DNA of 64,000 bases, from assembly GCA_030867875.1 (NCBI GenBank), contig JAOWCC010000577.1:158340344-158404343 (forward strand). The letters are read 5' to 3'. Within the stretch, counting starts at the first letter, position 1. The number at the start of each line of letters is the position of its first letter. Shown here in pieces: positions 1 to 12,092 of the stretch. The position numbers and the translations under genes are program-made. The notes below the pieces were generated by a model. It saw only the letters and a list, made by a program, of their open reading frames with translations. It was not told where the DNA came from and did not search any database. The DNA comes from Actinernus sp. WN-2022 (Eukaryota > Cnidaria > Anthozoa > Actiniaria > Actinernidae).

Positions 1-154
1 AAGTGACTGTCACACCCACAGTCAATGATCTCCAATATCTAGAGATCAGAATCGGCAATAAGAAACTATTAAATTTTATACAATATCACCTGTCATTTTA
101 AAAAGGAGAGAAGTTACCTCCTTTGATGTTTTAAATAGGAAGAACTTGTGTCAA

Positions 155-670
155 TGTACATGTCAGGAGCCCGGGGGGGGGGGGGGGGGGGACTCCCTTA
201 TGTAAGGGGTACATGGATGCTCGTCATACCTTTTAGGGGTCAAAATCAGGAGTTTGGTACCACTTAGGGTATCCACCATCAAACACAGACATTTATATGT
301 AAAGTGGTACCTTTTAGGGGTCGGGTGTCAATGGAACAAAAAAGCTGTTTTCAATTTACATTTTTATTATCTTTTAGGGGTCAAAATAAGCTTGAGCCAC
401 GTCCATTTTAGTACCTCTTAGGGGTCAAATCGAAAATGGCCGACGAGCTTCCCTAGTTGCACAGTGACGGAACAATAGATGCCTCATTAGCTACTTTTGT
501 TATACCAACAACATGGCTGCTACGCTTTTGTGATTTTATTCCCTTAGGAATGATTGCAACCCAAGAATAGCGAGAAACCGTTCTAAAAATAACCTAACTT
601 GTGAAAACGCTGTGACATAGGCCCAGTATGTGGGATGGACGCTCCTGGTTATGGGCTCCTGACATGTACA
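155..670. mobile_element. G-run foldback (MITE-like) element with internal short repeats
   Basis: A perfect 18-bp inverted repeat (tgtacatgtcaggagccc) bounds the segment at 155-172 and 653-670. Just inside the left end is a long G homopolymer. The interior repeats the motif cttttaggggtcaaaat in variant form at about 229, 313, 372 and 411. It has no coding capacity. It abuts the next element at 675, whose target duplication overlaps its right end, so the two insertions are ordered in time. The superfamily is not known to me. Confidence 0.7.
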
Positions 671-674
671 GTTT

Positions 675-1175
675 CCCGGGGTAACCCGCAATCGATGAAA
701 TCGGTGATCGGAAATCCAATCGATATCGATCGAGAAAATTAGTTAATTGATATCAATTGGTATCAGTCAATCAATGACCAATCTATAGTCATAAAAATTA
801 TCAATCGATGAATATTGATTGGCATTTTCGATTGATATCGATTTTGGGGTCTGCTTAATTTTTGCGAATCTTCTAAAAGGAAATGCAATGGAATATCATG
901 TTACTGACAAAATATTGAGTTTTTAAGTAAATTTGTCAGTTACTTTACCTACCTGCCTTGTTTATATTAATCCTTTCAAAAATCGATGTCAATCGATAGT
1001 AATCAATGTCAATCGATTGCAATTAAGGGCAATCGATATCAATCGATAAGGTCACAAAGATATGGTCCATCGATTGTTCATCGATTTCCAATCTCAATCG
1101 ATTGATTGGTATCGATTGGCATCGATTAATATTGATTTTAATCGATCATTGATTTCATCGATTGGCTACCCTGGG
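675..1175. mobile_element. ATCGAT-rich MITE with 7-bp target duplication
   Basis: Imperfect terminal inverted repeats of about 25 bp (cccggggtaacccgcaatcg on the left, its approximate complement ending ggctaccctggg on the right) enclose about 500 bp dominated by ATCGAT/AATCGAT motifs. The heptamer acagttt flanks both sides (668-674 and 1176-1182), a plausible 7-bp target duplication. A related but decayed copy lies at 30583-31100. Non-coding. Confidence 0.7.
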
Positions 1176-1498
1176 ACAGTTTGTATGCAAGTGCAATGTT
1201 TGTAGTTATCTGATCAGGACCCAAATGTAGTAGTGTCCTTGCACTTCAGTTGTATTTAATGTTTTAACAGATTAATATTTTTTGGAAAAAATGTGAAATG
1301 TAATTGCTACACTGTACATCATTGTCATAGGGTACAGTGTTATTAGTATTAATGTTGTGATGGAATAGTGTCAGTTTTAATTTAACAAGCCATTTAGTTG
1401 TTCAGTTCATAATTATGTACATGTATGGCATGCAGATATTCTGCTCTCTTATTTCTTTGGGAGGGGGGTTGGGCAAGCAAGAACACTGAAGTTTACAA

Positions 1499-1636
1499 TT
1501 GAAGGGGTCCGTGCAAGAAGAGTGTAAGTGACTTCTGATCAAATTCCAAATTCTTCTTGATATTCTTTGTTTTCTAAGAGAGAATTTAGAACTTGATCAA
1601 AAGTCACTTACATTGTTCTTGCACGGACCCCTTCAA
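1499..1636. repeat. Foldback hairpin of about 138 bp
   Basis: Two near-perfect arms of about 50 nt (starting ttgaaggggtccgtgcaag and ending in its complement) face each other across a short centre. It lies in the intron upstream of the first visible CCDC12 exon and is probably a small palindromic MITE. Confidence 0.75.
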
Positions 1637-1758
1637 TTTTGTACATGAAGATTTACACAATGATTAATAAACCTCATAACTTAAAGTAACCTATTTTCAT
1701 TTTGGTTAGAAGAGCTTTGTAAATAGTATTTAGTAAATATTGCATTTTTTATTCTAAG

Positions 1759-4700
1759 GGATCAAATAGAGGTGAAAAGAGATCAGCAGATGAATTCAGG
1801 TTTGTGAATTACGTTGCTACATTTTGTTCATGCATGTATGAGAAGTTAGAGGAAATACATGTATACGGGTACATGTATATCATTCTGGACCACTGAAATT
1901 TAAAAAAAAATAATACAATATACAATGTACTATGGATGTCCTACAGAAGATATTATTCTGGACCACTGAAAAAAATAATACCATGTACTATGGATGCCCT
2001 ACAGCAGAAGCAAAACATTTAAGGAGTGTCATATTGACTCAAAACAAAATGGGATCCTGTTATGAAATCTAAATTTATTAAGCATACCGAAATTTAGTTT
2101 CTTGTAACAAAGTGTCATTCTAGTATTGTTCAAAATTATTTCAACAGAAAAAGTGAGATTTCTCCTAATGACAATGGAAATTTAACTTCCCCTGTTGAAA
2201 TACTTTTGAACAGTACTGTACTGTCATCCATGCTATAGAAACACTGCAGACTATATGAATTATGTGATATTATATTGTAACATTTACTTTCTATAGTTAA
2301 TTCAAATGTATACATGTGCATGTAGTAAGGTTCCATGTTACATGTATATAAAATCTGATTTCTACATCAACTTACAGTGAATCTGTGAGGGTGATTAAGT
2401 TCCGTAACTATGTTCCTAAAGATGAAAAGCTGAAGGAAAAGAAGTTGCCAGATTCCAAGCCATTATCAGGTGAGTTGAGTGAGTAAGCATGTTTGTGTAT
2501 GCCCAGTGATTAGGAAGGCTAGTTCAAGTGATGGAACAATGGCCCATCACTTTCTCCTTTGTCAAACACAATTATTTTGGTGTGGGTCCAAAATAAGATT
2601 TGGAACAATTCTCTTCCTCTTCCTCTTGGATTCACCTCTTCCTCTTCCTCTTCCTCCACTTCCTCAAATTGTTTTAAAAATGATAAATAAATAAATTATG
2701 AAAAAAGTCTTCTCACAAATATCCACCAAGAGAATTTAGCCTGGCATGAAAAATATTACCCTGGTTCCAGAGGTTTTCTAGAGAATAGCCATGGAGAAAG
2801 AGCAGTGAAGTGGTGAGTTGCGATAGCAACGAGAAGAGAAAACTTGGTGATTGCTGCTTTGCAGCTCCTTCTCCATGGCTGTTCTCTCTAGAAAACCTCT
2901 GGAACCAGGATAGAAAAATGTTTGTTTATCGTGAAACCACTTAATTTGCATATAAATTAACATGGGACAGCATTGGTCAAATTCCTCAAGCGTGACAAAT
3001 TACTACACTACTACTTGACTTCTGCCATGAACCTGTGTTTATATTTAGCAACATGAATTTACTTCCATCACTCATGGTTGTACAATGTATATTAAGTGGA
3101 AATGTTTAAAGTGCCACTACAATCAAATTTTCACGTATTTGTAAAGTAAAGTTGCTATATGTTTTCCTATCCACACTGTTTATTGATATGACGACAGGAA
3201 GTCTTATTTTTGTGGGCCGAATCTTGAGTTTTGATGTCCACCATCACTCGAACCCATTCCGTGACAGAGCTATGACAGAGCCTATTTCCAGCGGACGTGA
3301 CGTCATCTTCTCAACACAACAACATGCAGGGCTACGTTTCACACAAACTTTTCCACGAACTTATAAGTAAAATACATGTTTATACTTTTTTTTTCAAAAA
3401 GGAAAGGAAAGAAAGAAGTTTTGAATGGAAATATGCATTTACAAGGGTGACGCGCATTGAGAAGATGACGTCATGACAGCAAACCGCTGGTCGAAAATCG
3501 CGAAGTATTTGGAACACACTTCAGTAATGGCAGACATGATTTTGGCGGTAAACTCTCTGCAAAATTCATAGGATAATTTGGTCCTCTTAGTAATATTTTT
3601 CACTGATTTGGATATTTTCAACACTGTGTGTCATTTTGGAAGACAAAATAGTAGAAAAGAACATGATCGAATTTCGTTGTAGTGGCACTTTAAACATTTT
3701 ATTCCCAACACATTAATGTTCAAAGCTTTTCAACATTCTGGCAAAGCATTTGGAACTTTTAACGTTAGTAATGCATTGACAATTAACACAAATACTGTTA
3801 GCTTTTTGCGTGGAAGGTCGCATATTATAGGTAACTTATTTGATATATATTTATATTTCCTAATTCAGACAAAGCAACCTGAACTTCAGGATTACCGTTA
3901 AAAGAACTTCTTTCAGTACGAGTCAATCGTTTGTCAAACTTGTACTAACGTAACATGGCAACACGTAATAATTAATATAATAATTAATATAATTAATAAT
4001 AATATTTTATTTTGTTGGCATCCTGTTTCCTTTTCCCAGGGTCTTTCAACTCAATGTCACTTACATAATCGCAACAAATTTTTCAGTTGGTATTTTCGAA
4101 ATTTTGTTTTGAATTTTCGGAAAGTTTTCAAAGGCTACCGGGTAATCGAAATTTTGTTGAAACTTCGATTGACTTGGCTTGAAATTTAATTGATTAAAAC
4201 TTTCATGTGAACTTTCTAACATAAACAATGAATGAAATTCGTCATATTTTGCTTACACTGCATTGCTTTCAAGCAGAACTGTAGCAGGATGAAACTACGA
4301 TAATGTACATTTTTTACGTTTAAGTTTGAATTTCATTCAATTGGGAAGTAGTTGGTACATGTAAGTGGCCAATAAGTGGTTGGTTGGCCACTTATTGAAC
4401 ACATTTATATAGTGCCACTTGTTCACTTTAACCATTTTACTGTGACATTACTGTAACCCAGGCCACTTAGACAAGGACTCTGAACCAATGACACTGCAGA
4501 ACGAAAACAATTGAAAGCATTCCCAGTTCAAGCAAGTTGAAATGCTATTGTATTGTACTTGACTCTGATTTGCTCAAATAACCAAAGTTGGAATGCTTTG
4601 TTTTCATTGTGCAATATGATTGGTTCTTGTTGTCTAAGAGCTGCCAGTTACAGTAGTCGCATAGTAAAACTATTGTTTTTGTTGTTTGACAGTTGAAGAA

Positions 4701-6584
4701 GAAGTAAAAGAGCATTTAGAAAAGGCCAAATCTGAAAAAGTCATAGATGAAGTGGTAAAACGATCTGAAATTTCCATTTATTGTGATTTAATGATTATTG
4801 ACCAGTAGATGCAGATCATATAGATGATCAGACATACACTGTATTTTTTTTCTATTTCCGAAAACTAAATAAACCTAGTTTATGTTATTTTATGTTTCCT
4901 TTGGTTATTCTTTCAGGACCTTACTAACCTTGCACCTAGGAAACCAGATTGGTAGGTTTAAATTCACCCAAAAGTAATTTTCAGTTCCTTCTCAAAAACA
5001 GACACATGCAGGAGGCCATCCTGCCAGTTGATTGACACACAGGGATACATGTACAGTGGAGAGTCGTTATAACAAACCCGGTTATAACGAAGTGTCCAAC
5101 AGATAACAAACATATTTTTTCAGCCTGGTAAAAATACAGGAATATGTATGGATTAGATCCCGGGATTAGATCTCGGATATAACGAACCTTCTTATAGCAA
5201 AATCCCAGTTAATGAACGCAATTGTGAGGCCTGTTTGTGAAATCTACCCGGATATAAAGATTGTTTATATTAATTGTTTCATTCACGGGACTTTAAACTC
5301 TCTTTGATTCTTTAACTCCTTTGGGATATTTTCAAATACCTATTCTTGATAAAGTGTACCTGACTGACATTAAATGTGGCATTATGCTTTCGTTACAGTT
5401 TATATGTTTTAAACATTAATGTTGGCTACTGAATTAAATAAAACTCAAACAATTAGAGTATTGGAACTGCCTGTTTATATAGTGTAGAACGTTGGTAAAC
5501 TTTAGAAGAAAACCCCGATATATCGAATATTTTGGTGCATTTGCTGGAAAATCATTATAACTGCATGGATTTCATTTATAATGAACCCTCAATATAATGA
5601 ACCTATTCTTCCAGTCCCTAGCCCTTGACACTACGTTATAACGAAGTTCCACTCTACCAATATAGTTGTTTGGATAAATAACTCATTTCCCTTTTCCTTT
5701 CATCCAAAGAGAAATATAATTTTTCATTATCCGTTCTCTGCTTGCAAAGTCTCATGTTCTTTTAATTTGTAATTGCTTAACATCAAACTGACTGGGAAGA
5801 GGAAACTCGTCAGTTGGATAGTCTGTTTTATTGTTTTTATCACTGAACATGCAAGCAGGGAACAGTATCTGCTATTCATAAGAAACTTTGACAATATTAC
5901 GAAAAGAGTACTACATTAATATTTTCAATAATATGGAAATGGTTTTCTTTTCCAGGGATCTCAAACGTGATGTAGCCAAGAAGCTGGATAAACTCGAAAG
6001 AAGGACACAAAGAGCGATTGTTGAAATCATTAGTAAGTATAATAAATTATGCTGCTGAATTAACGGAGTGGGACAGGGTATAACTGGCATATTGTATTGG
6101 TGGTTAGTGTACCCATATCATCTCTGAACTAAGGTGTGCTTGGACTTGTTACCATTTTTGTTGAAGTGCCGTCAACTCTCTTGGAAAATTTGCATTCAGC
6201 CAACCATCCAAACACATACCACCTAGATTTTATTATTTCTAGGTGATACATGTGGTGAACGATTAATTAGTAACTGACGCTTGCCCCAGCCGTTGCGCAG
6301 CTACCATAACACACCAACTTTAGCTCTGATATTACTCTGGTTTTTCGCCAAAGAAAGGGCAGTCTACTAGACTCCATGTTTGATTGACTATCGGCTGAAT
6401 ACAATTTTCTAAGCGTGACTTGAAACATTCACAGTAGCACTTCATCGAAAACGGTAATAAACCAAATGAATGTTATAACTTTCTTCACTTGATAGGAGAA
6501 AGATTACAACAGGGAAAGGAAAAGGAGGATCTTGCAGCAGCCGTCAATGCTGCCACTGAAGAGCAGGGCTATGAATCAGACTGA
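1759..6584 (+). CDS. CCDC12: CCDC12 homologue, spliceosome-associated coiled-coil protein (last six coding exons)
   Basis: Six exons join in one frame: 1759-1799, 2378-2469, 4693-4754, 4917-4951, 5956-6032 and 6496-6584 (TGA). All introns start GT and end AG and every phase matches. The joined 131 codons read like the C-terminal two thirds of CCDC12, with the tracts KFRNYVPKDEKLKEKK and APRKPDWDLKRDVAKKL, then a basic coiled coil (RRTQRAIVEIIRERL) and the acidic end GYESD. CCDC12 is a conserved nuclear protein of activated spliceosomes. The first exon, expected to start with a glutamate/arginine-rich helix, lies left of the window. Introns carry a hairpin, a foldback element and a Tigger-type MITE. 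The identity rests on remembered family sequence, but order, length and splice phases agree throughout. Confidence 0.9.
1881..2010. repeat. Direct duplication of about 70 bp
   Basis: Two adjacent copies begin cattctggaccactgaaa / tattctggaccactgaaa and end near tactatggatg(t/c)cctacag. They lie in a CCDC12 intron. Non-coding. Confidence 0.65.
2760..2910. repeat. Foldback hairpin of about 150 bp
   Basis: Arms of about 40 nt (from ctggttccagaggttttcta, ending ggaaccagg) are nearly perfect complements around a non-palindromic centre. It lies in a CCDC12 intron and is a palindromic MITE by shape. Confidence 0.75.
3100..3699. mobile_element. MITE with aaatgtttaaagtgccact termini
   Basis: Terminal inverted repeats of about 24 bp read aaatgtttaaagtgccacta on the left and the complement on the right. 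A second inverted pair around gatgacgtca lies inside (about 3296 and 3455). A related design with ttaaagtgccaatgaaatga termini is seen at 10049-10519. Non-coding, in the third visible CCDC12 intron. Confidence 0.65.
5054..5654. mobile_element. pogo/Tigger-type MITE
   Basis: The ends cagtggagagtcgttataac and the complement of gttataacgaagttccactc resemble Tigger/pogo termini, with TA on both sides (5052-5053, 5655-5656). The interior keeps further ttataacgaa blocks but no transposase frame. It lies in the CCDC12 intron between 4951 and 5956. Confidence 0.7.
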
Positions 6585-8589
6585 AATCTTTAAATCCATC
6601 CCACATGGATTCCACTGAAACATTGCATCTTAAAGGATGTTCCCTGGAAATGCACTCAGTAGAGGAACCAAAATGTCATTGTACATGTAGAAGATGCAAA
6701 CACGAAATTGGTATTCATGGCATCCTAAGACAAGCAATTTGGGATGAACCATATACGGTGTGAGATGCAGAATTCAGAGACACTGCCATATGAAACAAAC
6801 TAATGTCACCTACACCTTAGTAGGTATCAAGAGAAAGCTTTATCCAGCATAATTACTCAGAGAACAGAGTTTTCCTCGCTGGTAATGATGTTATACCAAC
6901 TGGAAAGCTTAAGGGTGAAATATGCACCTCCAGTAATCTAACAGGATGCACTGAAGTCCATAAGGTCTTTTCACATGGTATGGTTGGTCGCATGATTTCT
7001 ATTAGTTGTATTATGTGAGTCAGCTTTAAAGTGCGATCGCCGTAAGCCGTGGTTGCACTGTGCCCATGAATGAACTGCTTTAGTACCATAGACAAATTTG
7101 AACAGTTTCGACTGTCTCAGATCGTCCACTTGTACAAAGTCCACCTTTTTCTTATAATTCTACAGTTGTAAATACAACCACAATGCTGTATGATGCCATA
7201 AGTTTTATATTATCGCAGTTTGAACAAATAGAATGAACCTATTTACCAACAACTTGATATTCAGTGTTTTTTTTATATTTATTCTACAAACTGATGCCAA
7301 CATGTGCTTTACATCTTTTGAGCTGAGTTTTAGACTAAAGATTCGGGGCCGGTTTTTACCGATAAACAATCTAACTCTACCGGATAAAATTTCACGCTTG
7401 GCGACCATTAGCAAACGCGTAAGTTAATTTTTGCGCTCTCGACTTTCTCTAGACCAGTGACTAGACCTTTTGTCTACATCTGTCTAAACCTTGCTGTTTA
7501 CATGCTTCTCAAATTTGCCCTGTTATAATAAAGGCTGGTTTCCACTTAGCGACGGAAGCGGAAGCAGAAGGAACGTTATGACGTTATGTTACAGTGAAAA
7601 TCAAGAGACGAACACGTACATGTAAGTTCGACGGATGCAGAAGGAACGGAAAGTTTTCTTCTTACGTTTCTGCAGTTCCGTCGCTCCGAAGCAGAAGATT
7701 TACCCGGTTTAGGCAATCAGAATGCATTCTCGGTCACTTAGCAATATCAAGAATATAGTGTATTATTCTCCCTCGGTGTGGAAGTGCCACTCCGACCGGA
7801 ACAGAACCGGCACGAAGTGGCGGAGTTTTATAATTGGGAAGAGGTTCCGAGAATTAAGAAAAATGGAGGACTGAGTAATTCAACATGACTTGCAGCATGC
7901 AGGATTTCCACGTTCTTCACAAATTCTCGGAACCTCTTCGGGGTGATATAAACCCCGGATGAACAGGGTGGGCGCCGAGTTCTGTTTTCTTGGTTTTCTT
8001 TTCTTGCTAAGCACATGGTGGAAGCGTCCTTTTCCTTTTATATTCCCAGCCACCAATGAGCAACGGTGCTTATAGCCACAAACTGGTTTCACGTGCGGAA
8101 TGTCGTTAATGATCTATCCTCGGCATAATATACATATTCAAATGACTTTGCATAGTGTTTATTCTGCCTCGGGTATTGTCATTAATAAGGTATGGACGTG
8201 CCACTCCTCCCTTCACAGTGCCGCCCCTAAGAGACGAGACCGTTAACCTCATTTCATTCTACATCTCTATTACCCTCTTCCAAACCTGATCTTATTAATC
8301 TTTCAAATAAACTATACGTATACTTATAATTCGCTCATACTGTTTCAGATTTATTCTGAAAAAGCCCTGACAAAACCCTTCAACTCATTTGTGACTTTAT
8401 AATATTTGCCTGAGTTGGTATTCATATCCGCTAGCTTCGCCGCTGGACCGGCCGGATTGAGGCCCAATTTAATATGATATACCGTAAAGCCGTCTTGCTA
8501 GATTTCCAACCGACATGATCCATTATTTCATTGAACAATTAACATCTTCGAGCGCCATTGAAATGGCAGCGCCACTCCTAAACCCGTGA
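6585..8589. other. CCDC12 3' flank; no gene seen
   Basis: The first part is presumably CCDC12 3' untranslated sequence. A stretch at about 7535-7700 contains gacggaag / cttccgtc blocks in both orientations, probably a decayed foldback repeat. I find no convincing exon. Short open frames here show no recognisable family. Confidence 0.4.
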
Positions 8590-8768
8590 AGCGAAAAACG
8601 CGCGCTCTAAATCGCAGCTGGAACAAAGGCGATGGGTCTTTAGAAACCAGCACATCATCAATAGTGGGAATGTCAGTGGCTCCCTCCTGACTGGGGACCC
8701 CATCCATAGTAATACAATACGTATTCTGCCTGGGAGGATGGAAACTAAACAACTTGTGCTCAAACTCC
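8590..8768 (-). other. Unrecognised coding-like stretch
   Basis: On the minus strand an open frame follows a possible acceptor (gtcctgtgcaag) and reads FEHKLFSFHPPRQNTYC followed by TMDGVPSQEGATDIPTIDDV. The amino-acid mix looks like real protein, yet I do not recognise a family, see no clear donor and find no partner exons. It could be an old exon or a transposon fragment. Confidence 0.2.
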
Positions 8769-8779
8769 TTGCACAGGAC

Positions 8780-9090
8780 GAAAATAAATGTTTCCGTTGA
8801 CAGAAATACGACGGAATCGTATGGAAACGTTTAAGTTTCCGTTGCCGTATTCATTAATATCCGTGCACTTAATCATATGTTTAAGTCACGTTTCCGTTAC
8901 ACCGTAAACGTCGGAAACGAACTAAAACCGCACTCTGTTTCCGTCATGCGTTTACGGTGGCAGAAATTCAGGTTTACGAACAAACGTATACCTATGTTCA
9001 CGGTAATGTATACATATGTATACGTGACGTTTAAGGTTAGCTCTAGCGTGACCGTAAACTTTAATTTCTGTCATCGTAAACGCATGCTTT
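8780..9090. repeat. Region dense in TTTCCGT / CGTAAAC motifs
   Basis: Over about 300 bp the motifs gtttccgt, ggaaacg, cgtaaacg and tttacg recur in both orientations with irregular spacing. A second tract with the same texture lies at 16440-16640. There are no obvious terminal repeats. It may be a decayed CpG-rich repeat or a cluster of binding sites. Confidence 0.45.
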
Positions 9091-10048
9091 TTGGAATATA
9101 TGTTTTATTAACTTTGTGACTTTCTTTTGCTTCTTCATTATCTTTTTTTTGAAGACCATGACAAGATATTTGAAATATATAGCTAGATATTTCAACATCA
9201 GTAAATACACAAGATTTTACATAACACTTCATCTTTTATTATATCAGGAAACAGTTTTATCATAAAACATTAAAAAGACACTAACAACTAATCACTTTAT
9301 AGAGTTAGTTAATGCTATGAACAATGTTCATGGTAACGCACGTGAAAACAAAAGCGTGATCGAGGAAAAATAAAAGGTAACATTTGGTTCAGGGTTGCCG
9401 TGTTAAAATCCTATTAAGCTTTAAGACTGCCATTATTATATAGCTGGACTAATTGGATTATTAGAAATATGACGGTATTCAAAAACCTTTACTACTTTTC
9501 TAAGGTCAGCTGTATCGAATCATCTCTGCCAAAATTTGTTTTTGTCACTGTTAAATCAAATTTGTTTACAGAAGATTTGGTGTCCGGGTTTTAGTGGGGC
9601 AAAAAAAAAAACGAATTCCGGATTCAAGACGACTCAGCAAACAAATGACAGTTATTAATGAAAGGTAATCTTATTATGGACAGATATAAATCGCAAACAT
9701 GAAAACCGGGTTTAGGAGCAACTTTTCTCTCGCAAAACTGGTTTCGGTTCCATGGTCACACATACCTAACCACTCATCATATAAGCCCTGCTGGAAACTA
9801 ACATAGCTGACTGAATGATCACAATTTTCTGCAAAGCGTGCACGTATTTCTTAATTGTACGGGAGATATTATGTACTGCTTATATTAATATTTATATTAT
9901 GTTTTTCGTGCAAAGCATTGTTACTCCGTCCTATGTACGAATAACTAATTGATTTAATGAGGATTTACCAGTCGTAAGAATTACATTTTCTTTCTTCGCG
10001 TTCAACTACAACAAAACAGTTACCAAACTGCAATTAAACAAATTAGAT
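9091..10048. other. AT-rich stretch, nothing recognised
   Basis: I see no exon-like frame, RNA gene, long inverted repeat or tandem repeat in this interval. Confidence 0.4.
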
Positions 10049-10519
10049 TTAAAGTGCCAATGAAATGAAAGAAATGCTTACCTTAGTCACTTTGTGAAAT
10101 TAAAAATCAATTTGGATAGCGCGAACATATATTTCTTTCATATTGAACTCAAAACTTGCCGATATCAGACGACAATTTTTATGCCGTTAAAGCATGCTAA
10201 TCACATGCGTGACGTCATTTGGTCTGCGCATTTATATTCGTCTACATACATTCGTCTCCATAAATACTACAATATAAATGCATTTTTGCCCAATTTTCAT
10301 TCTAAATATGTCTTACTTAGAGAAACCTGGACGTTGACCATATTATTTTTAAATAAAAACTTTGCCGTTGGACATGTATAAAATACGCAGACTAAGTGAC
10401 GTCACGCATGTGATTAGCATATATTTAACGGCATAAAAATTGTCGCCTGATTTTGGCATTGAATTTAATAAAATAAAATAAATACGGGATCGGTTTTGTT
10501 CATTTCATTGGCACTTTAA
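10049..10519. mobile_element. Foldback MITE, ttaaagtgccaatgaaatga termini
   Basis: The outer termini are a perfect 21-bp inverted repeat. A second, longer inverted pair lies inside: the left arm runs from gacaatttttatgccgttaa (about 10168) to gtgacgtca, and the right arm is at 10397-10446. It resembles the element at 3100-3699 in its aaagtgcca ends and internal gacgtca. Non-coding. Confidence 0.7.
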
Positions 10520-11288
10520 GTGTTTTTATTATTTAATGTAAACTCCTCAGTTGTTGAATGTGAGATTATTGAAGTTATATAGCTATCTAATATACCCTAT
10601 TTAACTGCTGGATATTCTAGTACCATTTTGCAACCCAAGCGGGTATATTTTGTGGTTTTAGGCGAGTTGATTTTTTTCTGAAATAACTACATTTTACACG
10701 CGCAGCGAGCCGTTTTTGCGCTGAGGTTAAGTTCTCTTTTATCTGATCGCCGATGGCCTAGCTTCTTCAGTGATGTTATAGAGTTTAGTCCTCTCCCAGG
10801 CCAAACGACGAAATCTGCGGTGCTTTGGGACTGGTCCAGTTGACACTGACAGCTTTCCTCGCTTGACATACACTGTAGAGCGAAATTTGAATCGAAAATG
10901 TTTTTGGCTTCTTCTCAGTCATTTCCTGACAGCTGTGTCGATGCCAAAGCCTTTCTCCTTCTTGCAAGCTTCTGTGGAAAACGACCATAATTATATTGTT
11001 GTTATTAAAGATCAGGCATGAGTATTACACGTAAAAAGAGACAACCACATTCAACCCTTCTGCAAGCCGGGAACGTATCTTTCAGGATTTTAAGACATGC
11101 TGTAACTACTTAATGATTTTAGAAATTGTTGTACCCAAATAAAGAGGTTAAATGTTTTTCTGAAAATCTCTCGCAATTTTACAAAAAGACTTTCAAGCTA
11201 GAGGTCGTTTATATATTTATTTTCACATTATATTCTTTGTTTGCTTTTGTTTTCTCGCTCTATTTCAATAATATAATCGTCATGCTGG
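10520..11288. other. Intergenic stretch, nothing recognised
   Basis: A short minus-strand frame near 10785-10988 has no family resemblance that I can name. No other structure seen. Confidence 0.35.
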
Positions 11289-11982
11289 TCATTCTCTACC
11301 CCAGACCCTTCTCTTATTTCTTACTGCGCATGCTCGACGAAATCGTAAGGCTCTGGACAACTCCACATATGCAAAAATGAGGGTTATAGCCCAAATCTGG
11401 CTACAGTCCTCACAGCGCATGCTAAAAACTCCAGAAACGTAATGGCGGACAACTCGATGTTTGAACTGGCGTTAGAGTTTGTTATTAGAAAGGCAGCCGG
11501 AAAGACTGTATTTTCAGTAGTTAGTATAGGTAATCAAATGGGGACGAGTGAAATTAGGGATAAATTTCACGCGTGTTAGTCAAAATCGAAGTAATTTCCC
11601 GAGCCGCTTCGGCGATTTATCCATAATTTATCCATAATATTATGGAAAGCAAATTACGATCCAGAAAAACATTATTTTACTGAGCGCGCGTAGGCGGCGT
11701 TTGAAATTTCACCTCTGAAATTACAAACTACGCGTGAAATTTCAAGTTGAAATTAGGGATTATGAACTTATTACTTGACGAAATTATTTGACCTAACTTC
11801 AGACACGCTTGTGTTCGTCTGACATTTTGCTTTCTTCCCTTCAAATGCAAATAAATTAATTACGCACGCACGTGCTATGTCGTCATCTGTATTGTTTTAT
11901 AAAACACCAATCAGGGCTATCTAAATTCTGGTGTTTCCCAGAACCTTACTATTTCGTCGAGAAGGGTCTGGGGTCTAGAATG
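11289..11982. mobile_element. MITE with imperfect 8-bp target duplication
   Basis: The left end (tcattctctaccccagaccc) and the complement of the right end share the pattern accccagacccttctc followed by gacgaaat(c/a)gtaagg. Flanks catgctgg (11281-11288) and catgttgg (11983-11990) match at 7 of 8 bases, as expected of an hAT-type duplication. Inside, 11442-11529 begins ATGGCGGACAAC and ends at a GT donor-like site. Because it lies within the repeat I do not call it a host exon. Confidence 0.65.
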
Positions 11983-12092
11983 CATGTTGGTATACTTACT
12001 CGCTTCATGCGCTGTTGAGAGCGTATAGGCTGTTCCTGTGGTCCTGAAACTTTTGATTCTTTCTCCTGGCGTTGTCGTTAATTAATCAATTA

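Noticed and set aside
11442..11529. First exon starting ATGGCGGACAAC
   Set aside because: It lies inside a MITE with its own ends and target duplication, so a host exon is not supported.
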